Shown here: positions 5,865 through 13,743 of the stretch, piece after piece
Position numbering within the stretch: the first letter of the stretch is position 1
How the letters are laid out: each line of letters starts with the position of its first letter
NCBI GenBank assembly: GCA_035647835.1
Contig: DASRMS010000064.1
Span: 1-23,949, forward strand
DNA from: UBA9865 sp035647835
GTDB lineage: Bacteria; Bacillota; Dethiobacteria; Dethiobacterales; Dethiobacteraceae
Length of the DNA stretch: 23,949 bases
Direction of reading: 5' to 3'
Made by a program: the position numbers and the translations under genes
The notes under the pieces: generated by a model
The model's database searches: none
Told to the model about the DNA's origin: nothing
Seen by the model: only the letters and a program-made list of their open reading frames with translations

Positions 5865-7565
5865 ATGGTTATTACAAATAAAACCACGCTGATCGAAAAG
5901 CTAACAGGAATTCATAGCTCCAAAAAATCTTACTATGTGGAACTAAAGAAAAAAATCGACGAGCTTTCAAAGAAAAATATTCAACTGGAAATTATTAATC
6001 AGTTGGCTAAAAGTATTGGCGTCAATATGTCTCTTAATGAGATTATTGAAAACTTTATTCCCAAGATGCGAACGCTTGTTTATTTTGATCTACTTAGTCT
6101 GTATATTGTGAGCAATGACGGCAAAATAAAACGAGTAACTTTTTATCAAGATGAGCAACAACAAAATAAAATTGAAGAAAGCATTTTGGAGACCGAACAG
6201 CTTCAGCAGGACCTGGAGGCTGAGAACAGTCAAACGACACAATTCTTACGGCGAGTCTTCCAGCAGCAAGAGCCAATCTTGGCCAACAATGTAGCGGTGC
6301 AAGCCTTACCTGAGGATGCAGCACTAGTTAAGCAGCAGACAATGTCTAAAGTCATTATCCCCTTGCTGGTTAAAGAAAAAATTATTGGCATCCTGGAGTT
6401 AGTCAGCCAACAAGAATTTGATGATGATTGTCTTTCCTTTATCTCCCAAGTGGCCGACCAGCTCGCCGTCTGCCTGGAGAATATGGAGCTGTATAATGAG
6501 GTTTGGCAGCATAAGCACGAATGGGAAATAACATTTTCCGCAGTAACGGATTTACTTGTTTTTATCAACGAGGATTTGGAAATACAGAAAGTTAACCAGG
6601 CGGCTAAAGACTTTTTCACTTTAAAGGAAGAAGAAATTATTGGTCAGAAGTGTTATAAAATGTTTTACGGGCGTAATAGCAAGTGTAATCCTTGTTTAGG
6701 CGAACAGGTTCTGCAAACTAAAAAAACTGCTTACACCCAATCGCGAACTCGCTTCAACCGTATTTTAGATATCTATGTCTATCCTTCTTATACAGAGGAG
6801 GAACAACCCTACGGCATTACTTATTATGCTAAAGATGTGACGCGCATTGTCGACTCCATTAAATTTGTTTCTTTGGGGGAAATGTCTGCCGGTGTTGCGC
6901 ATGAACTAAATAGTCCCTTAACAGCTATTGTGGGTAATTCACAATTATTGTTGCGTGAAACTGCTGAAGATAATCCCCACTATCAGCTGGTTAAAGATAT
7001 CCAATATTGTGGCGTACGCTGCCAGGGCATTATTCGCAATTTGCTCACTTTTTCCCGTCAGGATGAACTGTCATTTGAATGGTTGTACCTGGATCAAGTC
7101 TTTGAGAAGGCTTACTCCTTATTAGCATATCAGGTTGAGAAAAGCGGTATCGAGGTTCGCAAAAATATTTCTGCACCACTGCCGGCAATCCTCGGTAATG
7201 CTCAAGGTTTAGAGCAAATAATTGTCAATTTAATTCTCAACGCTAAAGATGCCATTGAAGGCAAATATGGTCGGCAAAACGAAGCAGTACAAAGTAATGG
7301 CGTGATTGAAATAAGAACGAGGGTGCAGCCTGATAAGTTTGTGGCTTTAGATATCGTGGATAATGGCTGCGGCATTGATCCAGCCCTGATCCCCCATATC
7401 TTTGATCCCTTTTACACCAGTAAAAGTATAGGTAAGGGCACGGGGTTAGGTCTTTCCGTCAGCTTGGGCATCGCCCAATCTCATAAAGGCTTAATCGATG
7501 TCCAAAGTAAACCGGGAGGAGGCAGTACCTTTAGTTTAATCCTACCAATTGGTAAGACAGAGTAA
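5865..7565 (+). CDS. Soluble GAF-PAS sensor histidine kinase (NtrB-like)
   Basis: 566 residues, no membrane segments or signal peptide, so a cytoplasmic sensor. ATG 5865 follows AAGGAG. Domains: N-terminal coiled-coil stretch about 20-50; GAF domain about 45-205; PAS domain about 218-330 with KCYKMFYGRNSKCNPC (C263, C274, C277), a cysteine arrangement common in such PAS domains; phosphoacceptor helix with H346 in GVAHELNSPLTAI; ATPase with N455/N459, DNGCGID (499-505) and GKGTGLGL (523-530). It autophosphorylates on H346 and passes phosphate to the response regulator encoded 45 bp downstream. Cotranscription with the dehydrogenase hints that the signal relates to that metabolism; the ligand of GAF or PAS cannot be read from sequence. 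Confidence 0.93.
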   Translation: MVITNKTTLIEKLTGIHSSKKSYYVELKKKIDELSKKNIQLEIINQLAKSIGVNMSLNEIIENFIPKMRTLVYFDLLSLYIVSNDGKIKRVTFYQDEQQQNKIEESILETEQLQQDLEAENSQTTQFLRRVFQQQEPILANNVAVQALPEDAALVKQQTMSKVIIPLLVKEKIIGILELVSQQEFDDDCLSFISQVADQLAVCLENMELYNEVWQHKHEWEITFSAVTDLLVFINEDLEIQKVNQAAKDFFTLKEEEIIGQKCYKMFYGRNSKCNPCLGEQVLQTKKTAYTQSRTRFNRILDIYVYPSYTEEEQPYGITYYAKDVTRIVDSIKFVSLGEMSAGVAHELNSPLTAIVGNSQLLLRETAEDNPHYQLVKDIQYCGVRCQGIIRNLLTFSRQDELSFEWLYLDQVFEKAYSLLAYQVEKSGIEVRKNISAPLPAILGNAQGLEQIIVNLILNAKDAIEGKYGRQNEAVQSNGVIEIRTRVQPDKFVALDIVDNGCGIDPALIPHIFDPFYTSKSIGKGTGLGLSVSLGIAQSHKGLIDVQSKPGGGSTFSLILPIGKTE

Positions 7566-7610
7566 CAGTTCCCTTCACTGTTAGCATCTGCAGAGAGAGG
7601 AGGTGAAGCG

Positions 7611-9212
7611 ATGGCTGAAAAAGTAAAGTTTTTAGTAGTTGATGATGATCAAGAAGTTTGCAATTTTTTTACCTATTTGTTAAAAAGCAAAGGCTATGAA
7701 GTAGAGACGGCTCAGACAGGTCGGGAAACATTTGCCAAGCTTGACTCTACTCGCTTCAATGCTGCCCTGGTTGATTTAAAGTTGCCAGATAGTGATGGTA
7801 TTACCATCCTCAAAAAGATTAAAGAACAGCAGCCTGAATGTGAAGTGATCATTATCACCGGTTATTCCACAGTCAAATCAGCAATTGAAGCTATTCAATA
7901 CGGAGCGTTTGATTATGTGGAAAAACCCTTTGTTGATATTGAGGAAATGGAAAAACTGCTGGAGCGGGCGCTTAGTGTCAGCACACAATCAGCAGAGGCC
8001 ATTATTGAAATTAATGGTCTAACCTTTATCGTTGGTGAGTCGCCGAAAATGCGGCGCCTCTTGACGGCAGCCCGGAAAATAGCCACAAAAAATATTACGG
8101 TACTTATCCAAGGAGAAACGGGTTGCGGCAAGGAGGTTTTAGCACGTTATATCCATGCCATTAGCCATCGCAATGACCGCGCCTTTCTCGCCTGTAACTG
8201 TGGTGCTTTTAGTGAAAGCCTTTTGGAAAGTGAACTATTTGGTCATGAAAAGGGATCCTTCACCGGTGCCATCAGTCGTAAACGCGGCATCTTCGAACTT
8301 GCTCATAAGGGTACGCTTTTTCTTGATGAAATTGACTCGGCTTCACTGGCGATTCAGGTTAAGCTGCTGCGTGTTCTGGAAACAGGCGAATTTTTACGCG
8401 TCGGTGGTGAAGATATTTGCAAGGTGGATATGCGGATTATTGCGGCCACTAACGCCAACCTGGCAACGCGAGTAGAAGAGAGTCATTTCCGTGAAGACTT
8501 ATTTTATCGTCTTGATGTAGCTTCCTTTACCATCCCCCCCTTGCGGGAGCGCACTGAAGATCTGCCTCTTTTTATCAATTATTTTTTAGAAAGGGAACAT
8601 AAACTTAAACAAACTCCGGTGAAAAGATTTAGCAAAGAGGCTTTAGCTGTCATGCAAGAGCATCCTTGGCCAGGTAACATTCGCGAACTAAAAAATACTG
8701 TTTCGCAAGCTTTAGTTTTTAGTTCCGGTCCCTTAATTACCGTGGCAGATTTGCCGGAGAGAATCAGACAGAAAAAACATCATCTGCCTGAAGCCACAGT
8801 AACGCCTAAGCTTGAATCGGAACCACCAACAAAGCCAACACCAGAACTGCCGTCACCTCCACCGGCATCACCAGAAAAGCCGGCACTAACGCCAGCTGGC
8901 CCGCAAGAGCAAGCTCCTACAGTCCCGGCAGAAGGCGCTCTAGCTGCAGCTTCAGTTCCCGTGGTTCTGCAACCCCAGCAAGAGCACTTACTAGAGCATT
9001 TAGCTGAGTTTGAGGCTAAACTGGTTGAAACGTTGCGGCTCAAAGCAGGCTTTGCTTTTAATGATTTTTACGATAGCTTTAAACAATGGAATGACCAGCT
9101 AAATAAAAAAATCATCGCTAAAGCCTTGGAGGAAACGTATGATAATCAAGTCAAAGCTGCTGAACTATTAGGTATAACACCACGAGCGCTGCGCTATTAT
9201 TTAAATAAATAA
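7611..9212 (+). CDS. NtrC-family sigma-54-dependent response regulator
   Basis: 533 residues; ATG 7611 follows GAGAGGAGGTG. Receiver domain 1-120 with acidic pocket DDD 11-13, phosphoacceptor D55, T83 and K105. AAA+ domain about 138-370: Walker A GETGCGKE (168-175), sigma-54 contact loop GSFTGA (215-220, Ser in place of the usual first Ala), Walker B LFLDEID (236-242), arginine residues R294/R300 in REDLFYRL. Then a long Pro/Ala/Glu-rich linker (about 393-458) and a Fis-type HTH at the C-terminus (about 498-533: NQVKAAELLGITPRALRYYL). Phosphorylation by the upstream kinase should trigger oligomerisation and activation of RpoN promoters. The only RpoN promoter seen here is at 2787 with dyad repeats upstream, the likely target. 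Confidence 0.95.
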   Translation: MAEKVKFLVVDDDQEVCNFFTYLLKSKGYEVETAQTGRETFAKLDSTRFNAALVDLKLPDSDGITILKKIKEQQPECEVIIITGYSTVKSAIEAIQYGAFDYVEKPFVDIEEMEKLLERALSVSTQSAEAIIEINGLTFIVGESPKMRRLLTAARKIATKNITVLIQGETGCGKEVLARYIHAISHRNDRAFLACNCGAFSESLLESELFGHEKGSFTGAISRKRGIFELAHKGTLFLDEIDSASLAIQVKLLRVLETGEFLRVGGEDICKVDMRIIAATNANLATRVEESHFREDLFYRLDVASFTIPPLRERTEDLPLFINYFLEREHKLKQTPVKRFSKEALAVMQEHPWPGNIRELKNTVSQALVFSSGPLITVADLPERIRQKKHHLPEATVTPKLESEPPTKPTPELPSPPPASPEKPALTPAGPQEQAPTVPAEGALAAASVPVVLQPQQEHLLEHLAEFEAKLVETLRLKAGFAFNDFYDSFKQWNDQLNKKIIAKALEETYDNQVKAAELLGITPRALRYYLNK

Positions 9213-9227
9213 ACTTTGTAAAATAAC

Positions 9228-9259
9228 AAGCAGCTCCGCTAAAGTGGGAGCTGCTTTAT
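9228..9259 (+). terminator. Terminator after the dehydrogenase/two-component operon
   Basis: AAGCAGCTCC (9228-9237) pairs with GGAGCTGCTT (9247-9256), nine-base loop, followed by TTTAT. The T tract is short but the 10-bp stem is perfect and lies 16 bp after the stop codon. Confidence 0.75.
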
Positions 9260-9297
9260 GGTAGATCTATCGTGGTGTAGCCGGCTTTGTTTACTTC

Positions 9298-9325
9298 GTA
9301 GGGGCGGCACTTTGTGCGCCCGTAC
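9298..9325. repeat. GTAGGGGCG-type palindromic intergenic repeat
   Basis: GTAGGGGCGGCAC (9298-9310) faces GTGCGCCCGTAC (9314-9325) as an imperfect hairpin. A diverged copy of the same design is at 13567-13593. The rest of the gap 9260-9469 shows no gene and no convincing promoter. Confidence 0.55.
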
Positions 9326-9469
9326 CTCCTAAAATATAAATCATCCATAGTCATAACTTTGCTGTAATCTGCATTGCGATAATTTAACAGATCCTTAAAA
9401 GGAATAATATTGCTGTGCGAGAATAAATAAAGAGGACATTAATACTAAATCTATAAGGAGGTTGGCCAG

Positions 9470-10195
9470 ATGATTGAGCTAGCAGGTGTCTCCAAAAGTT
9501 ATAATAAAGGCGCCATTAAAGCAGTTGATAATCTAAACCTGTCTGTCAGGCCTGGAGAGATTTTTGGCTTTTTAGGGCCAAATGGAGCGGGTAAAACGAC
9601 TACCATTAAAATGATGGTAGGTCTCTTACAAGCTGACAGTGGTACGATTACCATTAATGGTCATAACATTGAGCAGGAGCCGTTGCAGGTCAAAAGCTCA
9701 CTTTCCTATGTGCCCGATAACCCGGAGGTATATGAAAAACTTTCAGGCTTGGAATACTTAAACTTTCTGGCAGATGTCTATCGCGTACCGGCCAAGCAGC
9801 GCAAAGAAAGAATGGAGCGTTTCCTGCAGCTTTTTGAAATGACGCAAGCGGTAGGGGATCTCATCCAAAGTTATTCTCATGGGATGCGCCAGAAGATTGT
9901 CTTGATTGGTGCTCTACTACATGAACCTGAAGTATTCATTCTCGATGAGCCGATGGTTGGTCTGGATCCTAAATCAGCGCACAATTTAAAAGAATATATG
10001 CGTGAGCATTGTGACCAGGGCAAAACAGTCTTTTTTTCTACCCATGTTTTGGAGGTGGCAGAAAAGCTGTGTGACCGGATTGGCATCATTCGCCGCGGTC
10101 AATTGATTGCTTGCGGTACGATGGATGAACTAAAGCAGCAGGCGCAAAACGAAGGTTCGCTGGAAAAAATCTTCCTGGAGCTGACGGAAGCATGA
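9470..10195 (+). CDS. ABC transporter ATP-binding protein (ABC-2 exporter type)
   Basis: 241-residue nucleotide-binding subunit, ATG 9470 after AAGGAGG. Walker A GPNGAGKT (36-43), signature YSHGMRQK (135-142), Walker B VFILDEP (155-161), and switch H191 in FFSTH. The Q-loop position reads VPDNPEVYE, with Asp at the place of the usual Gln, as is frequent in this subgroup. It energises the membrane partner whose ATG overlaps its stop codon by four bases (ATGA), so the two are translationally coupled. Substrate unknown; small ABC-2 pairs of this kind export drugs, peptides or lipids, or act in cell-envelope processes. Confidence 0.93.
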   Translation: MIELAGVSKSYNKGAIKAVDNLNLSVRPGEIFGFLGPNGAGKTTTIKMMVGLLQADSGTITINGHNIEQEPLQVKSSLSYVPDNPEVYEKLSGLEYLNFLADVYRVPAKQRKERMERFLQLFEMTQAVGDLIQSYSHGMRQKIVLIGALLHEPEVFILDEPMVGLDPKSAHNLKEYMREHCDQGKTVFFSTHVLEVAEKLCDRIGIIRRGQLIACGTMDELKQQAQNEGSLEKIFLELTEA

Positions 10196-11859
10196 GACTC
10201 TTAACCTTAATTAAAATGCAGTTAAATGTCAGTTTCAACTGGTCCGCCCTGAAATGGTATGCTAAGCACGATAAGAAAAAGATTCTGGGCGGGATCGCGC
10301 TACTTCTATTTATTCTTGTCAGTTTAGCACCCGTTTATTATTTTCTCGCTATTAATTTCCTTGAAACAGTTTATTTAAGCGGTTACTCCCTCGGCCAACC
10401 CGAATTTATACTCACTTTCGCCATCGTGGCCGTCAGTATGTTGGTACTGTTTTTTGCTATTCCCTTTATCATGGCCACATTCTATTTTTCCCGTGATTTA
10501 GCATTGCTGGTGCCTTTACCCTTTTTGCCCCATGAGATTATTGGAGCTAAATTTAGCACCGTGGTCATACAGGAATATCTTACGGTTTTACCATTTATGC
10601 TGCCGGCTCTCTATTTTTATGGTACAGGGCAAAATGCCGGCCCCTATTTTTGGCTGGTTGGTATACTGCTTACTTTACTGCTGCCCATCATCCCCCTTGC
10701 CATTATTTCCGCTGCCATTCTTTTTCTGATGCGGGTTACTAATCTGGGCAAAAGGAAAGACTTACTGCGTTACCTGGGCATGATGCTGATGCTGGCAGCT
10801 GTCTTGGGTTTTAACTATTTTATGACCAAACTGGAGCCGATGACGCAGGAAGAATTAATGAATTTGCTTTTTGCCAAGGAGGGTTTGGCCACTCTGATCT
10901 CCCGTGTCTATCCGCCGGCCTTGTGGGCGACCCGTGCTTTAGCGGCAGAGGGGACTACTGCACTGTTGAATCTGGCCATGTTTGTTATCCTGACCAGCAT
11001 GGGAGTTATGCTTACATTGTATCTCGGCGACCGTCTTTTCTATCGAGGGCTGATTGGCGGTGATGAAGTAACGGCACGCAGGGATATTTCTGTCGACCGC
11101 CTGGCAAAAGCGATGTCGCAGGTTTCATCTCCGGCCTGGGCGATTGCCAAACGCGAGATTAAAGTGCTGCTGCGTACACCTATTTACTTTTTTAATAGTG
11201 TCGCCGTGATCTTAATTATGCCTCTGGCCATGTTCTTACCACTCATCTGGGGGAACGCCATGGAGCCGATCCTCACCATGTTAGAGACACTAGCGCCTCT
11301 TTATCTGAACTTAGGGGCTGCCGCCTCCATTGCCCTGGTGGCTGCTTTTGCCCCGGCTGCCTCAACTTCTTTTTCCCGTGAGGGTAAGCAGTTTTGGCTA
11401 TCTCAGGTCATGCCTGTGGTCCCACAAGAACAGATTAACGGTAAAATTATCTATTCACTACTTTTGTCCTTGTTGGGTATTCCCTTAGTGTTTTTAGCGT
11501 CATTTTTGCTCTTCCATTGGACGAACCAAGAATTAATTCTGATCAGCCTGGTTGGCATGTTCCTTACTTTACCGTCCATTACCGTCAGTTTACTAATTGA
11601 TCTGCTTCGCCCCTATCTGACCTGGTCTAATCCCCAGGCGGCCATAAAGCAAAATTTCAACGCAGTCTTTGGCATGGTGGCCACGGGCGTTCTTTACTAT
11701 CTCATGTATCAGTTTGCCATGTACATGCTGCAGCAACAGTATAGTGATTTCGTTATCTACAGCGGTGTTGTTGCCTCTTCACTGCTGTTGGCGGCCCTAC
11801 CTTATGGGATTATGGTCAAGATTGCAGAGAGGCGTTTCCGTGAAATTATTGCCCCCTAA
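10192..11859 (+). CDS. ABC-2 type exporter membrane subunit
   Basis: 555-residue polytopic protein, with about ten to twelve hydrophobic segments, starting at an ATG that overlaps the stop of the ATPase gene. Clear membrane stretches occur near residues 34-60, 75-105, 140-185, 195-215, 260-285, 330-365, 380-405, 425-450, 455-475 and 490-545. A cytoplasmic loop between the two halves (about 290-330) holds VSSPAWAIAKREIKVLLRTP, where the last part resembles the elbow helix that starts the second half in large ABC-2 permeases. Its length is double that of minimal permeases and matches the two-half Firmicutes exporter type. Transports an unknown substrate together with the ATPase. Terminator follows after 29 bp. 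Confidence 0.87.
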   Translation: MRLLTLIKMQLNVSFNWSALKWYAKHDKKKILGGIALLLFILVSLAPVYYFLAINFLETVYLSGYSLGQPEFILTFAIVAVSMLVLFFAIPFIMATFYFSRDLALLVPLPFLPHEIIGAKFSTVVIQEYLTVLPFMLPALYFYGTGQNAGPYFWLVGILLTLLLPIIPLAIISAAILFLMRVTNLGKRKDLLRYLGMMLMLAAVLGFNYFMTKLEPMTQEELMNLLFAKEGLATLISRVYPPALWATRALAAEGTTALLNLAMFVILTSMGVMLTLYLGDRLFYRGLIGGDEVTARRDISVDRLAKAMSQVSSPAWAIAKREIKVLLRTPIYFFNSVAVILIMPLAMFLPLIWGNAMEPILTMLETLAPLYLNLGAAASIALVAAFAPAASTSFSREGKQFWLSQVMPVVPQEQINGKIIYSLLLSLLGIPLVFLASFLLFHWTNQELILISLVGMFLTLPSITVSLLIDLLRPYLTWSNPQAAIKQNFNAVFGMVATGVLYYLMYQFAMYMLQQQYSDFVIYSGVVASSLLLAALPYGIMVKIAERRFREIIAP

Positions 11860-11888
11860 ACCACAAAATACGACTATAGTACAGATAG

Positions 11889-11914
11889 CGCCGGCTGGTT
11901 AAGCCGGCGTTTTT
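11889..11914 (+). terminator. Terminator after the ABC operon
   Basis: CGCCGGCT (11889-11896), loop GGTTA, AGCCGGCG (11902-11909), then TTTTT. GC-rich 8-bp stem, strong. Confidence 0.9.
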
Positions 11915-12095
11915 ATCTTCCTGTAAATAGAATCGTGCGATTACAAGCAGTTTTTTTGTTAATCCTGCCAGGTTATGCAAGTACTAGTTATAAACATTTA
12001 TAATATTGCTCAGTCTGTGAAGTGGCTAAACTGAATGTTATGCATAGCAAATATTATTTAACAAACACTAGCAAGAGAAGAAGGGAGGCCTAAAC

Positions 12096-12296
12096 TTGAA
12101 TCTATCAACTAAAGAAGTAAACTACTTAAAGGACTTTCTGTCGTGGGAATTAGCAGGGGCAAAGCGTTGTGCTGCCTATGCCAAGGACACTGTAGACCCC
12201 AATCTTGCCAAGCTGCATGATGCCAGCAGCCGCACACATCAGGACAACTTTGTAGATCTGCTTAATTATGTGAATGCTAAAGCCAAGGAGGTGTAG
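12096..12296 (+). CDS. Small CotF-like spore coat protein
   Basis: 66 residues starting at TTG 12096, with AAGGGAGG (12081-12088) seven bases upstream and no ATG alternative. The sequence (TKEVNYLKDFLSWELAGAKR, then DPNLAKLHDASSRTHQDNF, LLNYVN) is the short helical form of CotF/ferritin-like coat proteins common in spore-forming Clostridia. It likely forms a helical hairpin and joins the spore coat. It is followed after three bases by a second gene of the same class, so the two are probably cotranslated. The promoter is not evident; a mother-cell sigma factor is expected, but no match is convincing in 11915-12095. Confidence 0.72.
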   Translation: MNLSTKEVNYLKDFLSWELAGAKRCAAYAKDTVDPNLAKLHDASSRTHQDNFVDLLNYVNAKAKEV

Positions 12297-12299
12297 TAA

Positions 12300-12668
12300 G
12301 TGGATCCTAATGCTACTATTACCACGGAAACAGGTACCCAAAAAATTGGCAAACAAGTTACTATCAATTTTACGAAAGACCAAACTATCAATGATTTAGA
12401 TCGTCTTTACGATATGATTGCTCACTGTAAGCATATGTTAAGTGTTTACCAAACTGCTTCTTCAGAAGTTATTGACCCCGAGCTCTACAGCCTGCTTAAT
12501 ACCTGCAAACAAAGGGTTCAGGAACAGCATGGCAAAGCTGTTGATACTCTCTTTAATATGGGTGAGTATACAGCAGATGTGGCTCCCCCGGAACAGGTTA
12601 AAGACATCTCAGCTGTTTTTATGGGTTATCTTAAGCAGCTCCCTAATCAAAATAAGCTGCCACACTAA
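12300..12668 (+). CDS. CotF-family spore coat protein
   Basis: 122 residues from GTG 12300; AAGGAGGTG overlapping the end of the previous gene (12286-12294) supports this start. After about 30 residues of polar N-terminus come two long helices: DQTINDLDRLYDMIAHCKHM and DPELYSLLNTCKQRVQEQHG, then AVDTLFNMGEYTADVAPPEQV. This is the usual CotF pattern, a four-helix-bundle coat component. The C-terminal IS-AVFMGYLKQLP is typical of the longer partner. Together with the 66-residue neighbour it forms a two-gene coat operon. Confidence 0.75.
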   Translation: MDPNATITTETGTQKIGKQVTINFTKDQTINDLDRLYDMIAHCKHMLSVYQTASSEVIDPELYSLLNTCKQRVQEQHGKAVDTLFNMGEYTADVAPPEQVKDISAVFMGYLKQLPNQNKLPH

Positions 12669-12691
12669 AGCATAGTTAAATAATTGTTAAT

Positions 12692-12713
12692 GGAGACTTC
12701 CACCGAAGTCTCC
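12692..12713 (+). terminator. Hairpin after the coat genes
   Basis: GGAGACTTC (12692-12700), loop CACC, GAAGTCTCC (12705-12713). Perfect 9-bp stem but the following bases (CTCGCTTT) are not a clean T run, so termination may be partial. Confidence 0.65.
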
Positions 12714-12774
12714 CTCGCTTTACAGGGCTTAATCTACTGCTAATTCCCAGGGCGGTTAGCTTTTATTTTTTTTC

Positions 12775-12804
12775 TTCTCCAATTCCTGCTTTCTATGCTA
12801 TAAT
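12775..12804 (+). promoter_or_regulatory. Promoter of yqeG
   Basis: TATAAT (12799-12804) with only a weak -35 (TTCTCC near 12775), about 30 bp before the start codon; this would give a short leader. Confidence 0.5.
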
Positions 12805-12833
12805 AAAGGGTATCTATATTTTTGAGGTGAGTA

Positions 12834-13313
12834 ATGAAACTATTGCAACCAAATGAGATGGTCGATTCCATCTACGATATCAATCTACATCAGCTAAAAG
12901 CAAATGGCATCAAAGGAATCATTACCGATTTGGATAACACCCTTTTAGCCTGGCGTTCTTCTGAATTTAAACCAACTGTGGAACAATGGATTAGTGAAGT
13001 ACGAAATGCTAACCTGAAAATCGCCATTGTGTCTAACAATTCCACGGCACGGGTAGAAGATCTTTCGGCTCAACTGGGTGTAGTTTGTGTTGCCAAAGCG
13101 ATTAAACCCCGGCGTGGTGCTTTCCGCAGCATTGCTGCCCAATTTAATTTAGCGCCGCACGAACTAGCGGTGGTGGGTGATCAATTGTTTACCGATGTGT
13201 TGGGCGGCAATCGTGCCGGTATGTATACAATCCTGGTTGATCCCATCAGTAGGCACGAATTTATTGGCACCAAACTAATGCGCCTGCTGGAAAAATTATT
13301 TCTCCGACGGTAG
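12834..13313 (+). CDS. yqeG: YqeG family HAD-IIIA phosphatase
   Basis: 159 residues, ATG 12834 behind GAGGTGAG. HAD motif I is TDLDNTL (D32 nucleophile, D34 acid/base), motif II is IVSNNS (66-71), the motif III lysine is in KPRRGAF, and motif IV is VVGDQLFTDVLGG. Length and motif spacing match YqeG, the small cap-less HAD class related to phosphatidylglycerophosphate phosphatase. Its exact substrate in Bacillota is not settled. In many Firmicutes yqeG lies near aroE and other core genes, as here. Confidence 0.93.
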   Translation: MKLLQPNEMVDSIYDINLHQLKANGIKGIITDLDNTLLAWRSSEFKPTVEQWISEVRNANLKIAIVSNNSTARVEDLSAQLGVVCVAKAIKPRRGAFRSIAAQFNLAPHELAVVGDQLFTDVLGGNRAGMYTILVDPISRHEFIGTKLMRLLEKLFLRR

Positions 13314-13379
13314 GAAACAAGCTTTTTCCATGTATAAACTTTTACCTCTGGGTAACACTACCGGCAGAGGTGGTACGAT

Positions 13380-13523
13380 ATGGAAAAGCATCTGCAACGC
13401 TTAAAGGAAGCTTATCAACAAGCTAAACAGGAGCAGCAAACAGCTAATTTCACACTACAGAATATAACAATTAACACGCAAACAAAAGAGTTTACTTTCC
13501 ACTGGCAGGACGAAAATAAATAA
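13380..13523 (+). CDS. Small hypothetical protein, 47 residues
   Basis: ATG 13380 is preceded at the right distance by AGAGGTGG (13366-13373), and the stop overlaps a strong terminator hairpin, so this short frame looks real. The protein begins MEKHLQRLKEAYQQAKQEQQ, a basic, Gln-rich amphipathic helix, and ends in an aromatic segment (TKEFTFHWQDENK). No cysteine motif, signal peptide or membrane segment. It is probably cotranscribed with yqeG, 66 bp upstream. I do not recognise the family. Confidence 0.65.
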   Translation: MEKHLQRLKEAYQQAKQEQQTANFTLQNITINTQTKEFTFHWQDENK

Positions 13524-13541
13524 GCCGCACGGCTTATTTTT
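13518..13541 (+). terminator. Terminator overlapping the stop of the 47-residue gene
   Basis: AAATAAGCC and GGCTTATTT (13518-13526 / 13531-13539) around a tight GCAC loop, followed by T. The TAA stop codon lies within the 5' arm. Confidence 0.82.
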
Positions 13542-13566
13542 ATTTATGGCAAAATTATCATAAAAA

Positions 13567-13593
13567 GTAGGGGCGAACTGTGTTCACCAGTAC
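13567..13593. repeat. GTAGGGGCG-type palindromic repeat, second copy
   Basis: GTAGGGGCGAAC (13567-13578) faces GTTCACCAGTAC (13582-13593) with ten of twelve pairs. Same outline as the element at 9298. Between it and the aroE start (13594-13743) I see no further gene. Confidence 0.5.
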
Positions 13594-13743
13594 GTCCTGC
13601 TGCATGATTATCGCACTTCAAGTGTAGTGAATGGTCCTGAGATGCTGAAATAGCTAACAACTGCTGCCAATGTGTTAACGGTTCTCTGTGTAAGAGAGGA
13701 TTTTCTTGCTATGCTGCAGAATAGTTTTGTCGAGGTGAGAACT

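Noticed and set aside
6230..6619. 129-codon minus-strand frame inside the kinase gene
   Set aside because: Antisense shadow of the GAF/PAS region, Ser/Cys-rich without motif or ribosome site.
8780..9043. Gly/Ser-rich minus-strand frame
   Set aside because: It is the complement of the Pro-rich linker of the activator, whose low complexity keeps the opposite frame open.
11915..12095. Sporulation-type promoter before the coat genes
   Set aside because: ATGCATAGC at about 12040 resembles part of a mother-cell sigma -10, but no matching -35 at the right distance could be supported.
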